Shown here: piece after piece, positions 1 through 9,062 of the stretch
How positions within the stretch are numbered: the first letter of the stretch is position 1
Layout: each line of letters starts with the position of its first letter
NCBI RefSeq assembly: GCF_013314535.1
Contig: NZ_JABUAE010000004.1
Span: 62,001 to 126,000, forward strand
DNA length: 64,000 nucleotides
From: Bacillus sp. Xin1
Lineage (GTDB): Bacteria > Bacillota > Bacilli > Bacillales > Bacillaceae_G
Direction of reading: 5' to 3'
Made by a program: the position numbers and the translations under genes
The notes under the pieces: model-generated
Seen by the model: only the letters and a program-made list of their open reading frames with translations
Databases searched by the model: none
Told to the model about the DNA's origin: nothing

Positions 1-29
1 ATGTGAGTCCTCCTTTTGATGATTTGTTC

Positions 30-60
30 TAATTTCATCGTAACGAGTATAATGAAATTA
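30..60. promoter_or_regulatory. Inverted repeat and promoter upstream of the LysR gene
   Basis: A perfect 9-bp inverted repeat (TAATTTCAT at 30-38, ATGAAATTA at 52-60) with a 13-nt spacer lies just upstream of the LysR-type gene. It contains the family's T-N11-A type core. A sigma-A-like promoter overlaps it: TTGTTC at 24-29, 18-nt spacer, TATAAT at 48-53. A strong ribosome-binding site for the opposite strand (positions 9-13) suggests a divergent gene starting at the left window edge. This is the usual LysR-regulator arrangement, with the operator between divergent genes; binding itself is inferred. Confidence 0.6.
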
Positions 61-100
61 GTGAAATTCATATTTTACATAGGAGGTATGAATAAAACTC

Positions 101-964
101 ATGACGATAGCTAGATATGAAGTGTTTCAAAAGGTAGTAGAGTTAGGTAATTTTACTAGAGCAGCAGAACAATTGAATATGACGCAATCAGCTGTGAGTC
201 ATGCGATTGCGAGTTTAGAAAAAGAATTAGGATATCCTTTGCTGCACCGGAATAAGCAATCTGAGATTAGAATGACTGAGTTTGCAAATCGTCTTTTTCC
301 ACATATTCAGAATGTCTTGAAGAGCGAAGTGGCTATTAAACAAGAAGTATCCATGCAAAATAATCGGTTGGAAGGCACATTGAAAATCGGAGCATTTACA
401 AGTGCGGCAGCTCAAATATTACCTGCCATGTTATTGCATCTTAAACAGAGTTACTCAGGTGTGAAAGTTTTATTATTCGAGGGGACATACGGAGAAGTAG
501 CGGAATGGATTAATAATGGTACAGTTGATATAGGGTTTATATTAGAAACGAATACAAATAAACAAATAAAATCAATCCCGGTGAGCAAAGATGAAATCGT
601 ATTAGGGTTACCGAAAAATCATTCATTGATGAATCAAAAAATAGTGGATGTTCAGCAAATTGATGGAATGGATTTTATTATGCCAAAAGGTCCGTATCAG
701 CCACTAGTGATAAAAAATTTAGCTGATTATCAAGTACGTCCAAACATTATATTAGAAGTACTAAATTGCGAAACAATCGTGAACATGGTCTCGCAAAATA
801 TTGGAATTACAATGGGGCCTGAGTTGTTTTTTAAATCGCATAAAAATATTGAAATGAAAAAATTAAAGCAGAAACAATATCGCCATATCCATTTAGCGTT
901 TAAAGAAAGTTCACCTATCATTAATGCCTTTTTTACGTGTAATCAATTGCTGATTCCTTCCTAA
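101..964 (+). CDS. LysR family transcriptional regulator
   Basis: The 287-residue protein has the standard LysR layout: a winged helix-turn-helix at about residues 3-60 (FTRAAEQLNMTQSAVSHAI shows the recognition helix) and a periplasmic-binding-like effector domain from about residue 90. Length is typical of the family (about 290). GGAGG at 82-86 is 14 nt from this ATG, rather long; a nearer ATG at 88 opens only an 8-codon out-of-frame ORF. The inverted repeat at 30-60 is a plausible autoregulatory site. The effector and targets cannot be read from the sequence; the target may be the divergent gene off the left edge. Confidence 0.9.
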   Translation: MTIARYEVFQKVVELGNFTRAAEQLNMTQSAVSHAIASLEKELGYPLLHRNKQSEIRMTEFANRLFPHIQNVLKSEVAIKQEVSMQNNRLEGTLKIGAFTSAAAQILPAMLLHLKQSYSGVKVLLFEGTYGEVAEWINNGTVDIGFILETNTNKQIKSIPVSKDEIVLGLPKNHSLMNQKIVDVQQIDGMDFIMPKGPYQPLVIKNLADYQVRPNIILEVLNCETIVNMVSQNIGITMGPELFFKSHKNIEMKKLKQKQYRHIHLAFKESSPIINAFFTCNQLLIPS

Positions 965-1064
965 GAGTATATAAAAGTTGTATTTTTTATATTCAAAAAG
1001 AGGACTGTCTATAAGTCAGCTTTCACTGACATATGGGAAGTTCCTCATTTTTTTATAACCACTC

Positions 1065-2441
1065 TTACCCCTTTTTTGGAGCAGTTTTTTTACCAATCCA
1101 AACACCTAAAACTACCATTCCGAGCCAACAACAGAGTGCTAAAATAGACATTAATAACGGTGCTGGTAGTCCTGGTATTGGTAACTTATTCCTTCCGGCA
1201 ATTGTTTGGAAAAGTTGAGACCACGGAGTATTGTAGTAGATTCCAACGGTCACAATTACAACGAATACAAAGAATTGTAAACACAGATTTCCAATTGATC
1301 TCCATGTTGTATGAATGAGTAATGAAAGTTCTCTATGTGAAGGGTTATGGGTATATACCTTCATATTATTTTGGGAAGAAATTATGTTAAATGTATAGCT
1401 TCCAATAGTTACACTTAGGATAATAAATATGGGTGAATAGAATCCGAATAACATTAAAAATGTACTCAATAGAAAAATATGTACTAGATTCATTTTCTTA
1501 ACAGTTGTATTGTTTAACAATGTAGACAGTAACAGCCCTAATAAATAAGGAACAACCACAATAAAAATACTAGTTAAAATGTTATAAAATGTAAAACCGT
1601 AAAATAGCCCGATTACAAATAAATAACCATTTCCAAACCCAAGCAAAAAGGATTCGGCTTTTAGTTTCGTTGGTAATGATGAAGAAATATTATGGAAAAA
1701 TTCACCTTTTAATAATTTGAAAAACATGAAACCAATAAGCAATATAGCCATAATTAGAAACAAGATTATGAGCTGGTCATTGCTCGTATAACGACTCGCA
1801 CGCAGCAGAATAACGAATAGAGAAAATAATAAAAACTGTATGATTGCGCCTGTAATTGGAACGGAGGGCATGTCTGTCGTTTTTTTTATTTGTGGCATTT
1901 TTCTTATAAAAAAGACGACATGAATTAAGCAACCTCCATATATTAGGGTTAATATGAACAAGGGTATGAAACTAATTGCGAAAAGAAATGTAATTAACAA
2001 GAAGAAAACAATGAACATAAGCAGTGCTTGTTGATTATTGTTAAAAACTTTTCCGCCTCCTTCTACATGGCGAAATAAAAAAGTGCTCGTCATTGCAGAA
2101 ATAGTACTAATGGAAAAACCAGAAACGAGTGCACTTCCTTCGATCCATAGGGAAGAATCTTTAAAGAAGGCGACACTTATTATAGATATCATAGCAATGA
2201 AAACAGCACAGTATAATGATTGATGAATACCAATCTTACTAACGATAGGTATCCAAATCAATACACCAGTTATATAGGTAGTATAAAATAAAATAGATGG
2301 CCAATATCCTTCAAAGCCGCTAGATAACTGTAACCCGTATACAACGTAAAGAATCATTGGAATAAAAGCCGTACTGATTAGTAAGCCAAATGTAAAGAGA
2401 CTTTGAATGACGCTCCATCCTTCTCTATTAATACGTATCAT
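1065..2441 (-). CDS. Polytopic membrane protein, MFS-like transporter
   Basis: The 458-residue protein is almost entirely hydrophobic, with about 12 predicted membrane segments and short charged loops (for example KKMPQIKK-type and KTAPKKG at the C-terminus). This fits the major facilitator superfamily in size and topology, but I do not see a clear MFS signature motif, so substrate and direction are unknown. It starts just after a purine-rich RBS near 2448 and is a single-gene unit: the upstream neighbour on the same strand ends with its own terminator at 2530-2561. It converges on the LysR gene. Confidence 0.6.
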   Translation of the reverse strand: MIRINREGWSVIQSLFTFGLLISTAFIPMILYVVYGLQLSSGFEGYWPSILFYTTYITGVLIWIPIVSKIGIHQSLYCAVFIAMISIISVAFFKDSSLWIEGSALVSGFSISTISAMTSTFLFRHVEGGGKVFNNNQQALLMFIVFFLLITFLFAISFIPLFILTLIYGGCLIHVVFFIRKMPQIKKTTDMPSVPITGAIIQFLLFSLFVILLRASRYTSNDQLIILFLIMAILLIGFMFFKLLKGEFFHNISSSLPTKLKAESFLLGFGNGYLFVIGLFYGFTFYNILTSIFIVVVPYLLGLLLSTLLNNTTVKKMNLVHIFLLSTFLMLFGFYSPIFIILSVTIGSYTFNIISSQNNMKVYTHNPSHRELSLLIHTTWRSIGNLCLQFFVFVVIVTVGIYYNTPWSQLFQTIAGRNKLPIPGLPAPLLMSILALCCWLGMVVLGVWIGKKTAPKKG

Positions 2442-2529
2442 ACAATCCCTCCGCTACATGTAAAAATTCAACCTTTTTTCATACATATTGTATCCCAAAA
2501 TATGATATTGTATATTTTTACATATAGAG

Positions 2530-2561
2530 AAAAGCCTTCCTTAAGAGAGGAAGGCTTTTTT
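2530..2561 (-). terminator. Intrinsic terminator of the DUF218 gene
   Basis: A 12-bp stem (AAAAGCCTTCCT / AGGAAGGCTTTT) with a 6-nt loop is followed by a T-run on the minus strand. It lies immediately after the stop codon of the 2567-3610 gene. Confidence 0.85.
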
Positions 2562-2566
2562 GTAAA

Positions 2567-3610
2567 TTAACTAAATAAAAAGCTAATTACAGATAAGAAG
2601 ATACAGAAACCTAAAATGACTCCTACAACTTTCGTATGGAACTTTCGGCTCATTACAACAATTGCAATATATTCCCGAATCATCGCATTTGGCCAGTAAT
2701 AGAAAGCGGTTTTTGAACCGATTCCTTGGCTGTTGAGCCCAGCTTGTCTTGCGTATAATCCAGCACGGAATAGATGGAAATTATTCGTTGTGAAGATGCT
2801 CTTATACTTGTCTTTTAATGAATCCATAATTTGTTTTGAGAAGAGCATGTTTTGGTACGTATTAACGGAACGATTTTCTTGAACTGTATGTTCAATCGGA
2901 ATTCCTTTTTCAACAGCGTATTTTTGCATTGCTTCCGCTTCAGGGAGATTTTCATCCGGTCCTTGTCCACCAGAGAAAATGATTGTAGGCGGAGTAGTGA
3001 CAGCAGCCTGTTTCCAGTAAAAATCAATCGCTTTATTAATTCGACTCGCTAAAAGCGGAGGTACTTTATCATTAATTAAGCCGCTGCCAAGAACGATAAT
3101 GAAATCTTGATTGCGTCGTGGTTTATTAAATTGATATAAAAAATAAGCCGTTAAGAAAGTTGATATATGGAAAAAGAAATATATCATAATCAAAAATACT
3201 CCTGCAAAAATCGGCTGGAAATGAGGAGAGAAAAATCGAGTTGGCTCAACTATTAAGGCCAACATAGCAAGTAACATACCAATTCCAGCGATTAAAGTTA
3301 AACAATTAGATAAACGACGTCCCTCTTTTCTCATTAAGATTCTTGCGTTAAGAAATAGTCCAATCATTAATGCGAATACACCAAAGGTCAGCATTAAGAA
3401 AATGATAATAAACGGTATAATTGCAATAATTCTCAATATCGCATAATTTGAGCTGAAACCTAAATAAAGGAAAAGGATAAGCGATGAGCAAAAAAATAGG
3501 TTAAATAAAAATCCGATTACTAAACTTCTAGGATCCCTTAAATAAAAGAATAGAAAAATAAAGAATAAAATAAGTGTAACACTTCCAAAAAACATCAATT
3601 TTGTAAACAC
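2567..3610 (-). CDS. YdcF/ElyC-type DUF218 membrane protein
   Basis: The 347-residue protein has an N-terminal half of about five hydrophobic segments and a soluble DUF218 domain from about residue 168, beginning DFIIVLGSGLINDKVPPLL. The domain shows the family's landmarks: a GSG(L) strand, the SGGQGPDENLPEAEAM segment and an N-rich stretch (NRSVNTYQNM). A final hydrophobic segment closes the protein. Family members such as SanA and ElyC affect envelope integrity, but their chemistry is largely unsettled; a role in the envelope is inference. The gene stands alone. Confidence 0.8.
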   Translation of the reverse strand: MFTKLMFFGSVTLILFFIFLFFYLRDPRSLVIGFLFNLFFCSSLILFLYLGFSSNYAILRIIAIIPFIIIFLMLTFGVFALMIGLFLNARILMRKEGRRLSNCLTLIAGIGMLLAMLALIVEPTRFFSPHFQPIFAGVFLIMIYFFFHISTFLTAYFLYQFNKPRRNQDFIIVLGSGLINDKVPPLLASRINKAIDFYWKQAAVTTPPTIIFSGGQGPDENLPEAEAMQKYAVEKGIPIEHTVQENRSVNTYQNMLFSKQIMDSLKDKYKSIFTTNNFHLFRAGLYARQAGLNSQGIGSKTAFYYWPNAMIREYIAIVVMSRKFHTKVVGVILGFCIFLSVISFLFS

Positions 3611-3785
3611 CTCAATTTTTTTATGAATAATTGCCTCATTTATTATATATTACATTTTGTAAATAACGTAATTGAAAAATAATTCATTATAAAAAATAGT
3701 ATCTTTTTCTTTTTTCCTGTAAACATGCTATTTTTCTAGGCTCTCTTCATAAACTGAAAATAACATAAGGAAAGTGAGTGATACG

Positions 3786-4001
3786 ATGCCTGCTATTATT
3801 GATGGTGTAATTATTGAAACTTGTAATGGTACACTTAATTTAGGGGATAAATACAATGTGCGCCCGATATTTGAAGAAAAATCATATAATGGTTCTGGAT
3901 CGTCTAATTCAGGTTTTTCTGTGAGAGCCTTTAATGGAATTAGTGCTACAGATGTGTGTGATAAAGATGTGAATGATCAAGGAATACAATTTACACTATA
4001 A
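3786..4001 (+). CDS. GerPA/GerPF family spore germination protein
   Basis: I take the ATG at 3786 (71 residues) rather than the GTG at 3774, because family members begin MPAI and an AAGGAAAGTGAG ribosome-binding site sits about 8 nt upstream of it. The protein has the GerPF pattern: MPAI start, glycine/serine/asparagine-rich centre (SYNGSGSSNSG) and a C-terminal D-x-D-VNDQ segment. GerP proteins sit in the spore coat and help germinants reach inner receptors. Most are encoded in a six-gene gerP operon; this copy is alone and probably a paralogue. A cysteine pair (residues 13 and 58) is unusual for this short family. Confidence 0.8.
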   Translation: MPAIIDGVIIETCNGTLNLGDKYNVRPIFEEKSYNGSGSSNSGFSVRAFNGISATDVCDKDVNDQGIQFTL

Positions 4002-4005
4002 GCTT

Positions 4006-4044
4006 AAAATGAAAAGGCACTCGTTTTGAGTGCCTTTTCATTTT
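4006..4044. terminator. Bidirectional terminator between the gerP-like gene and cydB
   Basis: A 17-bp stem (AAAATGAAAAGGCACTC and its complement) with a 5-nt loop has A/T tails on both sides. It serves both converging genes, and the cydB stop codon at 4043-4045 overlaps its base. Confidence 0.9.
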
Positions 4045-5071
4045 AGTGATACCCTTTCGCAGAGTCTTTATGAATTTTTTCTTTAAAGATTGTGTAGCTC
4101 CATAATTGATATCCGATAACAATTGGTACCATTACCATTGCGACGAAGAACATAATTTTTAAGTTTAATTCACTACCTGCTGCTTGGTATAACGTTGTAC
4201 TATATGCATCGTTAATACGTGATGGCAACATTCTTGGGAACATACCTGCAAAGCCAGTTGTCATAAACATTGCGATTGTTAGACAAACAAACGTGAATGC
4301 AAGACCAATTTTATGTTTGTAAACCATAATAATTGCAAGGACACTCATTAGCATTGCAAGAGCTGGCAGAATAAATAGTACAGGATACTCCGTAAAGTTT
4401 TGGAATAAGTTTGTACGGTTTGCAGTTGCCACATAGAAGATTGCTAAAATACTTGCTGCTGCTACTGAAAATGGTTTTGCAATTTTATAAGCACGATCTG
4501 ATACTTCACCAGATGTTTTAATCATAACCCAAAGTGCACTGGATACGACGAAGATTGCAGTGAAGAAGAGCCCACCTAAAATACCGTAATGATTTAATAA
4601 GCTAAATAATGTTCCTTCATAGCCGTCTTTTCCAATTTGCAGCCCGTAATATAGGTTTGCAAATGTCACACCGAATAAGAAGGCGATGAGGAAGCTACCA
4701 ATTGCAAATGCCCATTTACAAACGTTTTGCCAAATTGGTGAATCATCTTTATGCATAAATTCAAGCCCTGCTGCACGAGCAAAAAGAGCGAGTAATACTA
4801 AAAATAACGGTGTATATAAGTAGCTAAACATATTTGCATAAGTAACTGGGAAGGCGGCGAATGTTGCACCGCCCGCTGTAATTAACCATACTTCGTTACC
4901 GCCCTAGAACGGCCCAATTGCTTCTTGCATTTGATTTCGTTCTTTTCGGCCTTTCGTAACGAATGGGAAAATCATTCCATTACCGAGTGCGTAGCCATCA
5001 AGAATAAAGTAAACTGTCCAAATCACGCCCCATAAACCAAACCAAATGACTGCAAGCATATCATGAGACAT
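4043..5071 (-). pseudogene. cydB: Cytochrome bd oxidase subunit II with an amber codon at position 56
   Basis: The full frame runs from an ATG at 5069-5071, overlapping the end of cydA by 11 nt, to 4043 (342 codons if uninterrupted). Codon 56 at 4904-4906 is TAG. It falls within the conserved segment that otherwise reads GPF-stop-GGNEVWLI, where family members carry tryptophan (GPFWGGNEVWL-like). A single G-to-A change TGG to TAG explains it. The rest of the frame is intact with about eight membrane segments. A downstream ATG at 4829-4831 could start only a 262-residue fragment lacking the first helices. Without readthrough this oxidase should not assemble; B. cereus-group genomes usually carry other quinol oxidases. 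Confidence 0.85.
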
Positions 5072-6407
5072 GAGCGGCACCTCCCTTAGTAGGTTCTTCT
5101 AGTGCTGCAGGTCCTTTTTTCGCGAATTTCAACATTAGATATACATCAGCAATTAATAGCAGTGTATAGAATAATACTAAACTTAGTAATGAGAACCAAA
5201 TTTGCGGGACAGAAATTGGTGAAACAGCTTCAGCTGTACGCATCAATTTGTATACTGTCCATGGTTGACGACCTGCTTCAGCGACAACCCATCCAGCGTT
5301 AATCGCAACATATGGCAGTAAGACAGACCACATTGTAATTTTTAAATAACGTTTTGAATCTTCTAGTTTACCTTTACGATTTAAATAGAAACCATACCAA
5401 GTAAGTGCCATGAAGAATATGCCAAGTGCAACCATTAAACGGAAGCTATAATAAACAAGATTTACGTTTGGACGATCCTCTTTCGGAATATCTTTCAAAC
5501 CGACAATTTCTCCATCAAATGAGTTTGTATAGAAGAAGCTACCAAGCTTTGGAATTGTTAATAATTCGAAGTTCTTCTCATTCTTCACATCGGGAATTTG
5601 GATGATTGAGAAGCCTTGACCTTTACCAGTCTCCCAAACTGCTTCCATCGCAGCACCTTTTGCTGGTTGATATTTAGCAGCTGAAACGCCAGATTGATGA
5701 CCCATAAATGGTGTCACAGTTGCAGCAAATAAACCTAAGATTAAACCGAATTTAAATGATTTTCTAAAGAATTCTACTTCGTTTTTACGTAATAAATGAT
5801 ACGCACTAATCGCCATTACGAAGAAAGCACCGACGATATAACAACTAATTACTGTATGGAAGAACATGTTCCATGCGTATGGATTAGTAACAAGTGCCCA
5901 GAAATCATTTAATTCAGCGCGGCCGTTACGCACCACGTACCCAACAGGGTTTTGCATAAAGCCATTTGCTGTAATGATCCAAAGTGCGGAAATGTTTGTT
6001 CCAAGTGCAACCATCCACATACAAAAAGCACGGAACTTTGGTGAGATTTTATCTTTACCGAATAACCAAATTCCCATGAAGGTAGATTCTAAGAAGAAAG
6101 CAACAAGTGCTTCGATTGCGAGTGGTGATCCGAAGATATCCCCCATGTATTTTGAGTACTCTGACCAGTTTGTTCCAAATTGGAACTCCATCGTAATACC
6201 GGTTATAATCCCCATTACGAAGTTTATCGTAAATAGCTTACCCCAGAAATTCGCCATTTTTCGATAAGTGGGATTTAATGTACGTGCATATTGTGTTTCC
6301 ATACACGCTACTAAAATAACAAGTCCGATTGTCAAAGGTACAAACAAAAAGTGATAAAAAATAGTAATTGCAAATTGAAAACGACTCAATAACAGAACGT
6401 CGGACAT
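5061..6407 (-). CDS. cydA: Cytochrome bd ubiquinol oxidase subunit I
   Basis: The 448-residue membrane protein is the catalytic subunit of a bd-type quinol oxidase, reducing oxygen to water in the cytoplasmic membrane. Visible landmarks are the N-terminal haem ligand His19 in FQFAITIFYHFLF, the GRQPW motif near the Q-loop, and about nine membrane helices. The Q-loop region is short, as is usual in Firmicutes. A strong RBS (AAGGAGTGA) lies about 8 nt before the start. It is the first gene of a cydAB operon; no cydCD follows. The gene is intact, but its partner cydB carries a premature stop, so the complex may be missing. Confidence 0.95.
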   Translation of the reverse strand: MSDVLLLSRFQFAITIFYHFLFVPLTIGLVILVACMETQYARTLNPTYRKMANFWGKLFTINFVMGIITGITMEFQFGTNWSEYSKYMGDIFGSPLAIEALVAFFLESTFMGIWLFGKDKISPKFRAFCMWMVALGTNISALWIITANGFMQNPVGYVVRNGRAELNDFWALVTNPYAWNMFFHTVISCYIVGAFFVMAISAYHLLRKNEVEFFRKSFKFGLILGLFAATVTPFMGHQSGVSAAKYQPAKGAAMEAVWETGKGQGFSIIQIPDVKNEKNFELLTIPKLGSFFYTNSFDGEIVGLKDIPKEDRPNVNLVYYSFRLMVALGIFFMALTWYGFYLNRKGKLEDSKRYLKITMWSVLLPYVAINAGWVVAEAGRQPWTVYKLMRTAEAVSPISVPQIWFSLLSLVLFYTLLLIADVYLMLKFAKKGPAALEEPTKGGAAHVS

Positions 6408-6630
6408 AATAAAGATTCACTCCTTTTTAACATTATCTACATTTAGTTTATAGTGGAAATATGAGCAAAGTAGAGGAGAGTTGTTACAGAGGTGTGTGTA
6501 TATTTTGAAAGAATTATGTCGATTATCTGAAAAATTATATATTTGCAATAAAGCAATATCCTTTTGGAATTTTTTTGACTTTGGTAAACTAAGTATGTAG
6601 TTTAACTGAAAGAAAAGAGGGTTCTTTACT

Positions 6631-7194
6631 ATGAAGTCATTAGAAGAAATTTTGCAGTATAATGAAAAATTCGTCGAAGAGAAAAAATATGAAGAGTATG
6701 AGGCAGGAAAATTTCCAAACAAAAAGATGGTAATTATTTCTTGTATGGATACACGTCTTGTTGAATTATTGCCAAAAGCAATGAATATGCGTAATGGTGA
6801 TGTGAAAATTATAAAAGTGGCAGGTGCTGTTATTTCACATCCATTTGGAAGTATTGTGCGCAGTGTATTAGTTGCTGTATATGAACTTGGCGCAGATGAA
6901 ATATGCGTTGTTGGTCATCATGACTGTGGCATGGCAAAAATACAGGCAAGCAGTACAATTGAAAAAATGAAAGAGCGTGGCGTAACCGCAGACAAATTAG
7001 ATACACTTCAATATTCTGGAATCGATTTGGATAAATTCTTACAAGGATTCTCTAGTGTGGAAGAAAGTGTAGAGCATAGCGTGTCAGTACTTCGTAACCA
7101 TCCATTACTTCCAGCAGAAGTACCGGTTCATGGTCTTGTCATTCATCCTGATACAGGAAAATTAGATTTAGTTGTGAACGGCTACGAAGCTTAA
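6631..7194 (+). CDS. ytiB: Beta-class carbonic anhydrase (YtiB-like)
   Basis: The 187-residue cytoplasmic enzyme interconverts CO2 and bicarbonate. The beta-class zinc site is complete: Cys38, with the Asp40/Arg42 dyad in SCMDTR, and His96 and Cys99 in VVGHHDCG. Length fits the small Bacillus YtiB subfamily. RBS GAAAGAAAAGAGGG precedes the start. It converges on yidD and the two stop codons overlap by 4 nt (TTAA at 7191-7194). Gene order next to yidD and luxS matches Bacillus. A weak TTGACT element at 6575 may be its -35 box. Confidence 0.9.
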   Translation: MKSLEEILQYNEKFVEEKKYEEYEAGKFPNKKMVIISCMDTRLVELLPKAMNMRNGDVKIIKVAGAVISHPFGSIVRSVLVAVYELGADEICVVGHHDCGMAKIQASSTIEKMKERGVTADKLDTLQYSGIDLDKFLQGFSSVEESVEHSVSVLRNHPLLPAEVPVHGLVIHPDTGKLDLVVNGYEA

Positions 7195-7427
7195 GATTTT
7201 ACTTTGTCATCCTTTTTATCTGGGACTGGATCAAATCCTCCTGGATGAAAAGGATGACATTTTAATATACGTATGAGTGTGAGCCAAAATCCTTTGAAAG
7301 CACCGTGTTTTTGAAACGCCTCTAATCCATAATGAGAGCATGATGGATAAAAGCGACATGTAGGTGGTGTCATCGGGGAAATAAATTTTTGATAAAAGCG
7401 TATGATGCCGATAAAAATCTGTTTCAT
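7191..7427 (-). CDS. yidD: YidD membrane protein insertion efficiency factor
   Basis: The 78-residue protein carries the whole family signature: [20 protein letters not shown], SxYGLEAF and [18 protein letters not shown]. An N-terminal amphipathic segment associates it with the membrane. YidD assists YidC/OxaA-type insertion of membrane proteins. In Bacillus this gene is ytjA. A good RBS (GGAGACC) precedes the start at 7427. It ends within the stop codon of the converging carbonic anhydrase gene, so any termination must be dual or inefficient. Confidence 0.93.
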   Translation of the reverse strand: MKQIFIGIIRFYQKFISPMTPPTCRFYPSCSHYGLEAFQKHGAFKGFWLTLIRILKCHPFHPGGFDPVPDKKDDKVKS

Positions 7428-7475
7428 AACGGTCTCCTTTCCAGCATATTCTTCTAGTATTATAGCACGGGCTCT

Positions 7476-7665
7476 CTATATATAAATCCATTTTGATTTT
7501 TCGACATATGAGCTGCGGCTATGAAAGTAAAAACAATTATCCACTTACTTCCTCTTTTTGTTTTCATATGGTACGGGGTGAAAAAAGCACTGACCGCTTC
7601 TATGCATGACCGGATGCTCTTTACCATCTGAAAAGAAGGGTTTGATGTTCGTTTTTTAATTTGGA
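7476..7665 (-). repeat. ~170-bp dispersed repeat, copy A1
   Basis: This fills most of the gap between yidD and luxS. On the minus strand it shows the family's shared core (pyrimidine-rich start, GAGCATCCGGTCATGCATAG, then an ACTGACCG/CGGTCAGT element, and an AATCAAAATGGATTTATATA end). It is clearly related to copies at 28632, 32177, 33095, 33271, 53318 and 57375. The remaining intergenic bases hold the luxS promoter region. Confidence 0.75.
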
Positions 7666-7692
7666 TTTACATAATACTTTACTAATTCACAT

Positions 7693-7722
7693 TTCCGTTA
7701 TATCATATTGGATATAACGGAA
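7693..7722. promoter_or_regulatory. Perfect 12-bp inverted repeat in the luxS 5' region
   Basis: TTCCGTTATATC (7693-7704) and GATATAACGGAA (7711-7722) are exact complements around a 6-nt loop. The element ends 27 nt before the luxS start and just before its RBS. It has no T-tail, so it is not a terminator. It may be an operator or a 5' UTR hairpin. Confidence 0.55.
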
Positions 7723-7749
7723 TTAAATTGAAAGCGGGAGAGATGTTTT

Positions 7750-8223
7750 ATGCCATCAGTAGAAAGCTTTGAATTAGACCATACGATTGTAAAGGCACCT
7801 TATGTTAGACATTGTGGTGTTCATAAAGTAGGTAGTGACGGTATTGTTAATAAATTCGATATTCGTTTTTGTCAGCCAAATAAACAAGCGATGAAACCAG
7901 ATGTCATTCATACATTAGAACATTTATTAGCATTTAATTTACGTAAATATATTGATCGTTATCCACATTTTGATATTATCGATATTTCACCAATGGGTTG
8001 CCAAACAGGATATTATCTTGTTGTAAGCGGGACACCAACAGTTCGTGAAGTCATTGATTTATTAGAGCTTACATTACAAGATGCAGTTCAAATTACGGAA
8101 ATTCCAGCTGCAAATGAAACGCAATGTGGTCAAGCGAAGCTTCATGATTTAGAAGGAGCAAAACGCTTAATGAATTTCTGGTTAAGTCAAGATAAAGAAG
8201 ATTTAGAGAAAGTATTTGGTTGA
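7750..8223 (+). CDS. luxS: S-ribosylhomocysteine lyase
   Basis: The 157-residue enzyme cleaves S-ribosylhomocysteine to homocysteine and DPD, the precursor of autoinducer AI-2, in the activated methyl cycle. The metal site is complete: His54 and His58 in HTLEHLLAF and the cysteine of [12 protein letters not shown]; the catalytic cysteine is in [11 protein letters not shown]. Length matches the family exactly. RBS AGCGGGAGAG precedes the ATG. A single-gene unit with its own terminator; metK, the start of the same cycle, lies 28 kb away. The palindrome at 7693-7722 may control it. Confidence 0.97.
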   Translation: MPSVESFELDHTIVKAPYVRHCGVHKVGSDGIVNKFDIRFCQPNKQAMKPDVIHTLEHLLAFNLRKYIDRYPHFDIIDISPMGCQTGYYLVVSGTPTVREVIDLLELTLQDAVQITEIPAANETQCGQAKLHDLEGAKRLMNFWLSQDKEDLEKVFG

Positions 8224-8232
8224 AAAATGAGG

Positions 8233-8260
8233 AAGCTGCCTGTGAAAGGGCAGCTTTTTT
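8233..8260 (+). terminator. luxS terminator
   Basis: AAGCTGCC / GGCAGCTT stem followed by six Ts, 10 nt after the luxS stop. Confidence 0.85.
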
Positions 8261-8313
8261 AGTTCTTATGTGTAACATATAGTGTTGAATCGCTGATATG
8301 TGAGAAGTGAAAG

Positions 8314-8871
8314 TTATTGCTTAAAGAACATTGGAGGCGAGCTCACAAATAAAAACTTAGCCGGCTTTTCCATATGATTAAACCAATTATGTGGCGTGGC
8401 AGATTCCATATGAATGCTGTCGCCAGGATGTAGATCATACTCCTCGTTTTCTAATAGAATGGTGAGTACACCTTCTAATACGAACACGAATTCCTGTCCA
8501 TTGTGAGAATAAGGATCCCCCTTTTTTTCACCGGGATGTAGCGTCACTAAAATTGGCTCGAAATGTGGATTTGATACACCACCAGAAAGATTCGTGTAAA
8601 CAAAATGAGAGTAATTTACATGTTCTTCATTTTGCTGTCCGCGGCGTATGATACTTGTATTTGTTTTTTGCTCAGCTGCAAAAAAATAGCTTGGGCTGAC
8701 ATGGAGTGCTTCTGATATTTTTTTTAATGATTCTAGTGTAATAGAAGATTTCGAGCGCTCTACTTGAGAGATAAAACTAATAGATAGATTTGTTTTCTCA
8801 GAGATTTGTTTTAAAGTCATTCTTTTTTCTAAGCGAAGCGTTTTAATTTTGTTTCCGATATTTTCATCCAT
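8314..8871 (-). CDS. XRE-family regulator with C-terminal cupin domain
   Basis: The 185-residue protein has an HTH_3 domain at about residues 5-60 (LKQISEKTNLSISFISQVERSKSSITLESLKKI) and a cupin sensor domain at about 110-180 with the GQEFVFVLEGVLTILLENEEYDLHPGDSI metal-binding-barrel pattern. Such regulators usually repress small metabolic operons and sense a metabolite or metal through the cupin. It is divergent from the aldolase/aldehyde dehydrogenase pair at 9130-11527, and the perfect palindrome at 9063-9093 lies between them, so local control of that pair is the simplest inference. Confidence 0.9.
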   Translation of the reverse strand: MDENIGNKIKTLRLEKRMTLKQISEKTNLSISFISQVERSKSSITLESLKKISEALHVSPSYFFAAEQKTNTSIIRRGQQNEEHVNYSHFVYTNLSGGVSNPHFEPILVTLHPGEKKGDPYSHNGQEFVFVLEGVLTILLENEEYDLHPGDSIHMESATPHNWFNHMEKPAKFLFVSSPPMFFKQ

Positions 8872-8990
8872 ATGATAATCCCTCGAATAGTGTATTAGAT
8901 AGAATTTTTCTTATGAAAAAAGTGTAAAGGAAAGTTTTGAGTTTTGCAAATTGTCATTAAAATATTTTCCAGAAAAATTAGATAAATATG

Positions 8991-9019
8991 TTGTAAATCT
9001 ATTTTTTCTGCATTATAAT
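8991..9019 (+). promoter_or_regulatory. Sigma-A-type promoter of the aldolase operon
   Basis: TTGTAA at 8991-8996 and TATAAT at 9014-9019 with an exact 17-nt spacer point towards the aldolase gene. The predicted start site is near 9026, leaving a leader of about 100 nt that contains the palindrome. Confidence 0.65.
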
Positions 9020-9062
9020 GACACGTAAGTGTATAGATGATATGAAACGCGTTTTTTTTACG

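Noticed and set aside
4831-5060. Reading cydB as a normal 262-residue gene starting at 4831
   Set aside because: The in-frame upstream sequence to 5071 is clearly the missing CydB N-terminus; only a single TAG separates the two parts, and 4831 has no RBS.
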